DNA of 64,000 nt. Origin: Planctomycetia bacterium (lineage in GTDB: Bacteria > Planctomycetota > Brocadiia > Brocadiales > Brocadiaceae). Location of the stretch: positions 62,001-126,000 of the forward strand of contig JABTVC010000004.1 of the NCBI GenBank assembly GCA_015075005.1. Direction: 5' to 3'. The position numbers and the translations under genes were made by a program. The notes beneath the pieces were generated by a model, which saw only the letters and a list, made by a program, of their open reading frames with translations, was not told where the DNA came from and did no database searches. Numbering within the stretch: position 1 is the first letter of the stretch; each line of letters starts with the position of its first letter. Of this stretch, positions 45,413 through 51,923 are shown one piece after another.

Positions 45413-46630
45413 ATGTCGCATCCACATCATCCACATGGCCAACATCCAGGTGGTCACACCACTGCTCATGGACATGGTGGTCATCCCGAAACGATACGAG
45501 AGACTTACGCACGCATCAAAGACGATACTTCCGGCAAGCCTGCCATAGAATATATGAAGAACATGAAGAACCAGTTGCGCCTGGTCTTCTGGGAGACAAC
45601 TGTTGGGTGCAATCTTGAGTGTGTCCATTGTCGCCGACTCGACGTAAGTACAACCCTTGCCAAAGATGATATGACCACCCAGGAGGCCTTTGCCTTCGTA
45701 GACGCCATTACCGAGGCAGGCAGACCTATCCTGGTGCTCAGCGGTGGTGAACCCCTCTTCAGGCCTGATATTTTTGAGATCGCAAAGTATGCGGTAAGTA
45801 AGGAATTAAGTGTTGCTCTGGCAACCAATGGAACGTTAGTTGATGACACAACTGCAAAAAAGATCGTTGATACAGGCATTGCCAGAGTTTCCATCAGTTT
45901 TGATGGTGCGGACGCCAAGACACATGATGAATTCAGGAAGATACCCGGATCCTTTGATCGGTCTATCGCAGGATTTAAACGACTCAAAGACCTGGGTATG
46001 AGTATGCAAATCAATTGCACGATTGCAAAACACAATGTTCATCAAGTTGATGATCTTTATAGCCTGGCCTTGAAGCTCGGTGCAGACGCAATGCATATTT
46101 TTATGCTGGTACCCGTAGGGTGCGGCGTACAGATTGCCGACGATCAGATGCTACATCCCAAGAAATACGAGGAGGTACTCAATCATTTCTACGATCTTTC
46201 CAAAGAGGCAAAGATTCAGACAAAGGCTACCTGTGCCCCCCACTATTTCCGCATCATGAGGGAACGCGCCAAGGAGGAAGGGATCACCATTTCGCCAAAA
46301 ACCCACGGTATGGCAGCCATGACGAAGGGTTGCCTGGCCGGCACTGGTGTTTGTTTCGTTTCTCACAAGGGAGAGGTATTTCCTTGTGGTTATTTGCCAG
46401 TCGAGGCGGGTCATGTGAAGAAACAAAAATTTGCAGATATCTGGAATGACTCTCCGGTCTTTCAGAAATTGCGTGACCCTGAGTTGCTGGAAGGTAAATG
46501 CGGGGCATGCGAGTATAAGAAGGTCTGTGAAGGCTGCAGGGCACGCGCTTTTTACGATACAGGCAACTATCTGGCTGAAGAGCCGTATTGCATCTATCAA
46601 CCCAAAATGGCCAGCGTAAAGAAAAACTAA
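45413..46630 (+). CDS. ahbD: AhbD/AhbC-type radical SAM heme biosynthesis protein
   Basis: This 405-aa protein has an N-terminal His/Gly-rich tail (about 25 residues, 10 or more His). The radical SAM cluster motif is TVGCNLECVHCRRLDV (CX3CX2C, about residue 65). SGGEPLFRPDIFEIAKYAVS follows. The C-terminal SPASM region with the second cluster reads GCLAGTGVCFVSHKGEVFPC, then KCGACEYKKVCEGCRARAF and LAEEPYCIY. AhbD turns Fe-coproporphyrin III into heme b without oxygen. AhbC acts on didecarboxysiroheme one step earlier and is closely related, so the exact step is uncertain. It fits a heme-rich anaerobe. Confidence 0.75.
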   Translation: MSHPHHPHGQHPGGHTTAHGHGGHPETIRETYARIKDDTSGKPAIEYMKNMKNQLRLVFWETTVGCNLECVHCRRLDVSTTLAKDDMTTQEAFAFVDAITEAGRPILVLSGGEPLFRPDIFEIAKYAVSKELSVALATNGTLVDDTTAKKIVDTGIARVSISFDGADAKTHDEFRKIPGSFDRSIAGFKRLKDLGMSMQINCTIAKHNVHQVDDLYSLALKLGADAMHIFMLVPVGCGVQIADDQMLHPKKYEEVLNHFYDLSKEAKIQTKATCAPHYFRIMRERAKEEGITISPKTHGMAAMTKGCLAGTGVCFVSHKGEVFPCGYLPVEAGHVKKQKFADIWNDSPVFQKLRDPELLEGKCGACEYKKVCEGCRARAFYDTGNYLAEEPYCIYQPKMASVKKN

Positions 46631-46636
46631 ATAAAC

Positions 46637-46658
46637 TGTTGCTGACAGTTGTCAGCAA
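46637..46658 (+). terminator. hairpin after ahb gene
   Basis: TTGCTGAC and GTCAGCAA pair around AGTT right after the stop codon. No clear T-run follows, so the terminator function is only likely. Confidence 0.5.
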
Positions 46659-46795
46659 TCAGATAAAAACTGGCAGAGGTAAGCTGAATGTACACCTGCA
46701 CAACCTCCCTATGCTGGTTCAGTCTTTCAGGGCTGAGCGAGCTATATGCTCCGCGGGTAGTTTCACTTTTAATCAGGCCTTCGGCGACTTTTCAA

Positions 46796-46824
46796 TGTAG
46801 AGCGAAGAGGCTCTTCGCTCTACA
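46796..46824. repeat. 29-bp near-perfect palindrome cutting into the HigB remnant
   Basis: TGTAGAGCGAAGAG and CTCTTCGCTCTACA are exact reverse complements with a single G between. The HigB reading frame stops exactly at its left arm (GQYL then TAG in the palindrome). It appears to have inserted there or to mark a deletion endpoint. The neighbouring 46659-46795 holds nothing I can name. Confidence 0.65.
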
Positions 46825-47020
46825 AATATTGTCCCTGCCGTTCACGTTCAAATTTGTGGAGTCGATTGCTTTGCGGAACCCGCAGGTCATCCAAACATGT
46901 TGCCAACTCAATGTATTCCAGTTTACGCATTGCCCGCTTGCTGATATCCGGTGATAATCACCTTGATTTCCCTTTTTGGTAAAATTCTTGCGTATACTTA
47001 TCGGCAAACGAGTTAATCAT
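46825..47020 (-). pseudogene. higB: HigB-type (RelE family) toxin remnant, likely an integron cassette
   Basis: From the ATG at 47020 the minus strand reads MINSFADKYTQEFYQKGKSR, then an in-frame TGA. It then continues as LSPDISKRAMRKLEYIELAT, CLDDLRVPQSNRLHKFERER and QGQYL. Order and motifs (SFADK.T..F, RA.RKL..I..A..LDDLRVP..NRL, GQY) match HigB proteins, which cleave mRNA on ribosomes. The C-terminus (usually SIRINDQWRICF...) is lost at the palindrome 46796-46824. No HigA antitoxin is seen. It begins about 56 bp after the attC core, as expected for a cassette gene. Confidence 0.8.
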
Positions 47021-47070
47021 TTGCTCATAGCAATCTGCCACGTGACACTTGTCAACAATATTTTATTTCT

Positions 47071-47145
47071 CCTAACGCTCCGCATAACCGGCTGGCAATG
47101 GAGCGCAGCGGAATTGCCAGTCCGAGTTGATGCGGTTGTTATAAC
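47071..47145 (-). repeat. integron attC recombination site
   Basis: On the minus strand GTTATAAC and GCGTTAGG bound a foldable site. CCGCATCAAC and GTTATGCGG pair with one unpaired C on one side, the extrahelical base typical of attC. CGG/CCG and CTGGCAAT/ATTGCCAG continue the stem around the loop TCCGCTGCGCTCC. The R-box core is GTTAGG and the site is about 75 bp. It lies 2 nt after the stop of the acyltransferase gene, the usual cassette layout. Confidence 0.88.
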
Positions 47146-47146
47146 A

Positions 47147-48214
47147 TTATGATATTCCGAGTATGAATTTCTTAGTGGCTCTAAATTTTCTCAACAGTTG
47201 TTTTTCGATGATAAAGGGGAACATTACACCGCAAAGAACTGCCATAAAAGCAATCAATTCGAAAGGTACTTGAACATTTTTTAAAACTTGGAGAAAGCCG
47301 ATTCTCACTGTGCTTTCAAATAGGGTATGAAGCAAATATATAGTCATTGAATAACACCCGATTTCCGCTATTACATCTTTTGCTTTAAAGGTTGAAAGCT
47401 TTAAAATAGCATGGCTCAAATTAATGACAAATATAGACCCAAGGACACCAATTAAAACTTTTGTTGCATATACAAGATATTGATGAATACTAAAATAATT
47501 GCTCAGATAATGGAATGTTATGAACAGTAATAACGGAACTAAAATGTAGTAGCAGTTTGCTCCAACTAATCTTTTTGATAATTCTGAGTTTTCTCGTAGG
47601 ATTGCGCCAAAAATAAAGAATGGAATATTAGCAAGTGCACTTCCAAATACTAAGTAATCGTTTCCTATAATAGAGTTGATGGCAATGAACAAAGCAAATA
47701 AAAGATAGACATCCATATATAATTTCAGCAATGGATAAACAGTAAAAATCAAAAATAGTGCATAAACAAACCAGAGTAGTGGCATGTACGAATTAACTGG
47801 ATTAGTTAAAAGTGAATAAATACTTTCAATTTGTACCGGGTGCTCCAATTTAACAAAAATACCTGCAGCATACTTAATTAAAAGGAATATAGCAGCAATA
47901 GAAATAAATGGGTATAGCAATCTCTTTGTTTTAGCCTTTACTAAATCGGCATATGAATATTTCCCATGATTATATAGGTATCCGGATAAAAGAAAGAATA
48001 ATGGCATGTGAAATGAGTAAATTATATCTCTAAGATTAGACCAATATTCTGGTGATGATTCAGGATGAAAGTGCCCTATCACCACAAGACATATGCCTAT
48101 TCCTTTTGCAATAAATACCCAGTCAATCTGGTTTTGATCTATCTCTTTTTTCATCTGTCTAAGTGTCCTCATCGTCGTTATAACAATGATTATACAGTCT
48201 GTATAAAACGGCAA
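47147..48214 (-). CDS. acyltransferase 3 family membrane protein, integron cassette gene
   Basis: This protein of up to 355 aa has about ten membrane segments. N-terminal IDWVFIAKGIGICLVVIGHF and FHMPLFFLLSGYLYNHGKYS match acyltransferase-3/OafA-like proteins that O-acetylate surface sugars. His in IGHFHPE is probably catalytic. The start is uncertain: an ATG inside TLRQMKKEIDQNQ is likely better than the first, which would give about 335 aa. AT-rich, clearly unlike the GC-richer integrase next to it. It lies between the integrase and an attC site, so it reads as a captured cassette gene. Cassettes usually lack their own promoter. Confidence 0.85.
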   Translation of the reverse strand: MPFYTDCIIIVITTMRTLRQMKKEIDQNQIDWVFIAKGIGICLVVIGHFHPESSPEYWSNLRDIIYSFHMPLFFLLSGYLYNHGKYSYADLVKAKTKRLLYPFISIAAIFLLIKYAAGIFVKLEHPVQIESIYSLLTNPVNSYMPLLWFVYALFLIFTVYPLLKLYMDVYLLFALFIAINSIIGNDYLVFGSALANIPFFIFGAILRENSELSKRLVGANCYYILVPLLLFITFHYLSNYFSIHQYLVYATKVLIGVLGSIFVINLSHAILKLSTFKAKDVIAEIGCYSMTIYLLHTLFESTVRIGFLQVLKNVQVPFELIAFMAVLCGVMFPFIIEKQLLRKFRATKKFILGIS

Positions 48215-48343
48215 ACACAGAATCTTTCGTTCTTTATAAGAAGTTGCCGTCTCTTCTTGTCACGTATTGTAACTTATTCCCAGCAAGCATTTTCCGTCTT
48301 TTTTCCAAATTACCCATTCCGGTTTATACAGACTGTATAAACC
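48190..48343. other. putative attI/leader region with two copies of a TATACAG palindrome
   Basis: TTATACAG-T-CTGTATAA (48190-48206) and GGTTTATACAG-A-CTGTATAAACC (48321-48343) are near-identical palindromes that flank the 115 bp between the integrase stop and the cassette. Next to the first copy, GTTATAAC (48178-48185) matches the R-box of the attC site at 47138-47145. A cassette junction at that GTT is plausible. The palindromes could be a regulator site or integrase accessory sites. Confidence 0.55.
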
Positions 48344-48346
48344 AGA

Positions 48347-49381
48347 CTACAGCCCATCGACGGGACTTCGGACACCGTGACCGCCTTTGTTCAAGACGTG
48401 GGTGTAGATCATCGTTGTGCTAACATCTTTGTGGCCAAGAAGTTCCTGAATGGTGCGGATATCATAACCAGCCTCAAGCAAATGCGTGGCAAAAGAGTGG
48501 CGGAAGGTGTGACAACCGGCGTGCTTGATTACACCCGCATTGCGGACTGCTTCCTTGACTGCCCACTGAAGAATCGTCTCGTGGATATGATGTCGTCCTT
48601 CTTCACCGGTCACTGTATTCTTCCACCGGTTTTCCTGCGGGAAGACCCATTGCCAGCGCCATTCCTTCGGCGCATTGAGATATTTGCGGTCGAGTGCGCC
48701 GGGCATTTGAACGCGTCCCCAGCCTTCGGCCATGTCCTTCTCGTGGATCGCCTTGCCTTTCTTAAGACACGCCTGAAGCGGCGACTTGAGCGATTCCGGA
48801 AGCATGGTGATCCGGTCTTTCGCTCCCTTGCCGTCGCGAATGAGTATCTCGTTCCGCGCAAAGTCAATGTCCTGAACCCGCAGGCGCAGACATTCCATGA
48901 GGCGCAGCCCCGCGCCGTACATAAGCGAAGCCATCAGCCACTTGTCGTCCGAAAGGTTCGACAATACTGCTTTCACCTCATCGCGGGTCATGACCACTGG
49001 CAGGCGTGTTGGCTTTCGGGCACAAACGACCTTGCCGAGATCGCCAACTTCGCGACCAATCACGTGGCGATAGAGGAACAGCAAGGCGGAAAGCGCCTGA
49101 TTTTGCGTGGAGGCGCTCACCTTTTCCTTCACGGCAAGATGGGTCAGGAAGGTGTTGATTTCCGGCTCAGCCATTTCCGCAGGGTGACGAACCTTATGGA
49201 AGAATATGAACCGCTTGACCCAATGACCATAGGTCTGCTCCGTGCGGCGGCTGTAATGACGAGAGCGGAGGGCTTCACGAAGACTGTCCATGAGTTTCGG
49301 CTTCCGGTCCTTTTCCAACGTTCCTGATGGACATTTGCCAGTCATGTTCAAATTTGTTGCTACGGAGCGAACTTCCTGCAT
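48347..49381 (-). CDS. intI: integron integrase IntI (tyrosine recombinase)
   Basis: This 344-aa recombinase has the core-binding domain SLREALRSRHYSRRTEQTYG and catalytic residues Arg (MYGAGLRLMECLRLRVQDID), Lys (IRDGKGAKDR), His-xx-Arg (HTFRHSFATHLLEAGYDIRT), His (LLGHKDVSTTM) and Tyr (MIYTHVLNKGG). Between the first Arg and HxxR it has the IntI-specific patch GRVQMPGALDRKYLNAPKEW and WQWVFPQENRW, which separates integron integrases from XerC/D. It ends GVRSPVDGL, as IntI does. By eye it is GC-richer than both neighbours, suggesting transfer. Its 3' end, not its 5' end, faces the attC-bearing cassette. Confidence 0.93.
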   Translation of the reverse strand: MQEVRSVATNLNMTGKCPSGTLEKDRKPKLMDSLREALRSRHYSRRTEQTYGHWVKRFIFFHKVRHPAEMAEPEINTFLTHLAVKEKVSASTQNQALSALLFLYRHVIGREVGDLGKVVCARKPTRLPVVMTRDEVKAVLSNLSDDKWLMASLMYGAGLRLMECLRLRVQDIDFARNEILIRDGKGAKDRITMLPESLKSPLQACLKKGKAIHEKDMAEGWGRVQMPGALDRKYLNAPKEWRWQWVFPQENRWKNTVTGEEGRHHIHETILQWAVKEAVRNAGVIKHAGCHTFRHSFATHLLEAGYDIRTIQELLGHKDVSTTMIYTHVLNKGGHGVRSPVDGL

Positions 49382-49516
49382 TGTTTTTCATCCTCGACAA
49401 AGACAATCAGAGATCGTCATGTACCGTTTTGCAATGCCAAGCTTCTTTTCCATGGATGATAGGAAATTTTGGGTTCTTTAATAAGATAATACAAATATGA
49501 AAAAGCAAAATGTTTC

Positions 49517-49540
49517 GGTTCAATCGGGGACGATTGAACC
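49517..49540 (-). terminator. hairpin downstream of lysC
   Basis: GGTTCAATCG and CGATTGAACC form a perfect 10-bp stem with a 4-nt loop. On the minus strand CGAAACATTTTGCTTTTT follows. It is well placed to end the lysC transcript before the integron. Confidence 0.6.
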
Positions 49541-49565
49541 AGCACGAACCAGCACGAACCAGCAC
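49536..49565. repeat. three tandem copies of GAACCAGCAC
   Basis: GAACCAGCAC occurs three times head to tail at 49536, 49546 and 49556, overlapping the right arm of the hairpin. Its function is unknown. It lies between the 5' end of intI and lysC. Confidence 0.7.
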
Positions 49566-49617
49566 AAAGCTATGCAATCTGAGAATAGTTTGTCAAGAAT
49601 CTGAATTGATGAAGCTT

Positions 49618-50859
49618 TTATACCTTAACAACCTCCTCCTTTTCCACTTTATCAAGCCCAAAGGCTGTATGAACCGCCCGTAAGGCGCGGTCTGCATGAG
49701 CTTCATCAATAACACAGGATATCTTAATCTCTGAGGTGCTGATCATCTGGATATTGATCTTTTCATCTGCCAGGACACGAAACATCTTTTCTGCCACACC
49801 ACAATGACTCCTCATACCGATGCCCACCACCGAAAGCTTTGCGATCTTGCTATCGTGTATGACCTCGTTAGCCCCAAGGTCTTTCTTAATCTTTTCCGCA
49901 ACATTCAATGCCTCCCTCAAATCGCTCCGCGGCACCGTATAGGTAACATCGGCCCTACCCTCAATGCTGGCATTCTGTATGATCATATCTACATTGATAT
50001 TCCTCTTTGCAATCTCGTGAAAAATCTTGGCCGCCTGGCCAGGGACATCGGGCACAGCCCTGATCGTAATCTTTGCATCATCCTTGCTGACTGCGACACC
50101 ACTGACAACAATATCTTCCATCTCTTTTGCCTCCTTACAAATCAAAGTCCCTTCCTTGTCATTAAAACTTGAACGAACCTGAAGGGTGACGTTATATTTC
50201 TTTGCAAATTCAATTGAACGGGAATGCATCACTTGTGCACCCAAACTTGCCAGCTCAAGTATCTCATCGTAAGATATCGTGCTGAGTTTCCGCGCATAAG
50301 GCACCTTCCTCGGATCTGCTGTATAAATCCCCTCCACATCGGTAAAAATATCGCACCGGTCGGCCTTCATGATTGCAGCCAGGGCCACAGCCGTCGTATC
50401 CGAACCACCACGGCCAAGGGTGGTGATGTTTTCGTTTGCATCAATACCCTGAAACCCTGCAACAATTACTATTGTGCGATTGTCTAATTCTTTTCTTATA
50501 CGCTGGGCATTAATGTTTCTGATGCGCGCCTTTGTGTGATAACTATCGGTAACAATACCGACCTGACCGCCCGTGAAGGATACGGCTGGATATCCAAGGG
50601 CATGAATGGCCATGGCCACGAGGGCAACGGAGATTTGTTCGCCAGTCGACATGAGCATGTCCATTTCGCGCGTCGAGGGTTTATCCGTAATTTCATGGGC
50701 GAGATCGATAAGTTCATCAGTTGTTTGTCCCCGCGCAGATACTACCACAATGACCTGATTCCCCGCCTCGTATGCCTCAACAATTCGTTTTGCAGCCGTC
50801 CTGATACGCTCTGAGTTAGCAACAGAAGTACCTCCGAATTTCTGCACAATAAGTCCCAT
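49618..50859 (-). CDS. lysC: aspartate kinase LysC
   Basis: This 413-aa enzyme phosphorylates aspartate, the first step to lysine, methionine and threonine. The kinase domain has VQKFGGTSVANSERIRTAAK, MSTGEQISVALVAMAIHALG, ITTLGRGGSDTTAVALAAIM and CDIFTDVEGIYTADPRKVPY. Two C-terminal ACT domains (about 260-410) contain DAKITIRAVPDVPGQAAKIF and KLSVVGIGMRSHCGVAEKMF, for feedback control by lysine or threonine. Length is normal for the monofunctional type. Confidence 0.95.
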   Translation of the reverse strand: MGLIVQKFGGTSVANSERIRTAAKRIVEAYEAGNQVIVVVSARGQTTDELIDLAHEITDKPSTREMDMLMSTGEQISVALVAMAIHALGYPAVSFTGGQVGIVTDSYHTKARIRNINAQRIRKELDNRTIVIVAGFQGIDANENITTLGRGGSDTTAVALAAIMKADRCDIFTDVEGIYTADPRKVPYARKLSTISYDEILELASLGAQVMHSRSIEFAKKYNVTLQVRSSFNDKEGTLICKEAKEMEDIVVSGVAVSKDDAKITIRAVPDVPGQAAKIFHEIAKRNINVDMIIQNASIEGRADVTYTVPRSDLREALNVAEKIKKDLGANEVIHDSKIAKLSVVGIGMRSHCGVAEKMFRVLADEKINIQMISTSEIKISCVIDEAHADRALRAVHTAFGLDKVEKEEVVKV

Positions 50860-50988
50860 ATTCCATCCTTATCTGTAATTTCCCCGTAGTATTGAAATTG
50901 AAAAAATCTTTCTAAGCGTATTACATATTATAATTAAAGTCAATTCTTTTCCAGCGTACATGTTTAGAAAATCTAAAGTAGCCACCAG

Positions 50989-51035
50989 GTCACGAAGACA
51001 TTAAGTTTTTCTTTGTGCTTTGGTGTCTTTGTGAC
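50989..51035. repeat. imperfect inverted repeat GTCACGAAGACA...TGTCTTTGTGAC
   Basis: Two 12-bp arms with one mismatch flank a T-rich core containing TTTGTGCTTTGGTG. It resembles small non-coding elements of the form 'gtcacgaagacac' common between bacterial genes. It lies in the 320-bp gap between lysC and the bfr remnant. No gene lies in this gap (50860-51183). Confidence 0.6.
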
Positions 51036-51183
51036 TTAAAATCTATTTTAATATTTCCTGTGAAAATTTACTTTGTAATAAGCGTAATATTTAATTATAA
51101 TCAGGCTTTTAATACCATTTTAGGACATTTGTCTAGATTCGTTAATCCACGACAAATATTTATTCATGAAAAGGAGAATTTCA

Positions 51184-51660
51184 ATGGAAGGAAATCCAAA
51201 AGTTATTGAAGCCCTCAATGAAGCACTGACATCCGAGATCATGGCGATTAATCAATATTTTGTACATGCCAAGATGTGCGAAAATTGGGGTTATATGCGC
51301 TTATACGAGGATACGGAAAAAGGGCTGTAGAAGATGAAACATGCAGAAATACTTATTGAGCGCATTTTATATCTGGATGGCATCCCCATTATCACTAAAT
51401 TTGAGAAAATCAATGTGGGAAAACGGTCAAGGAGCAGGCTGAAAATGATCTCGCATTAGAAAAGGTCGCTATTAAAAGGCTTCAAAAGCATTAAACTCTG
51501 CTTCGAAGAAAGCGACGGTGGCTCACGCGAGTTACTCGAACATATCCTGGTTGATGAAGAGCAGCATGCCGATGATATAGAATCGTATATCCAGCAAATA
51601 AAGGATATGGGAATTGAGAATTTTCTGGTAACTCAAGTTCACAAAAAAGAGAAATCTTAA
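51184..51660 (+). pseudogene. bfr: bacterioferritin remnant
   Basis: Following AAAGGAG, the frame reads MEGNPKVIEALNEALTSEIM, then AINQYFVHAKMCENWGYMRL and a TAG at KGL*KMKHAEILIERIL. A frame slip near 51420 restores KTVKEQAENDLALEKVAI before the original frame resumes as GGSRELLEHILVDEEQHADD. Ferroxidase ligands (Glu18, EMKHAE-type His, DEEQHAD) are still recognisable, so this was a normal bacterioferritin of about 158 aa storing iron. One nonsense codon and two compensating indels break it. Confidence 0.85.
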
Positions 51661-51821
51661 CATGGACGAGTCGGGAATACGAGCGCGGGAGGCTTATCTC
51701 CACCAGATGCCGGCCACAAGGTTCGGCGTTACAATTAAATAATATTTTGCAATTTCATTTGTCCTTACTATAGCTTAATTTTTTAAAGACACATTGCGTG
51801 TGAAATAGTTGTCTGCCCATT

Positions 51822-51853
51822 GCCTGCCTGTTTGCGGTTAAGCACAGGCAGGC
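51822..51853. repeat. inverted repeat GCCTGCCTGT...ACAGGCAGGC
   Basis: The 10-bp arms are exact, with a 12-nt loop (TTGCGGTTAAGC). It lies between the bfr remnant and the convergent GH15 gene, so it may be a bidirectional terminator or repeat. The rest of 51661-51923 shows nothing recognisable. Confidence 0.55.
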
Positions 51854-51923
51854 CAATCAGAAATATTTGAGTTCACCTTCATACCCTTCATACCCCCCCC
51901 TCTCTCATCCTTCATTTCACTCA

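Noticed and set aside
46120..46449. Overlapping plus-strand frame inside the ahb gene
   Set aside because: Basic, compositionally odd translation in a shifted frame, fully inside a well-conserved radical SAM protein.
48190..48206. E. coli-type LexA box near the integron
   Set aside because: The E. coli box is CTGT-N8-ACAG; here the order is ACAG-N-CTGT, so it is not that site, although another regulator is possible.
48377..49327. Long plus-strand frame (316 codons) opposite intI
   Set aside because: It is the shadow of a GC-rich integrase gene. The minus-strand product has all catalytic residues of IntI.
49536..49565. Possible CRISPR or iteron array from the GAACCAGCAC triplet
   Set aside because: The units are head to tail with no spacers and number only three, with no cas or replication gene nearby.
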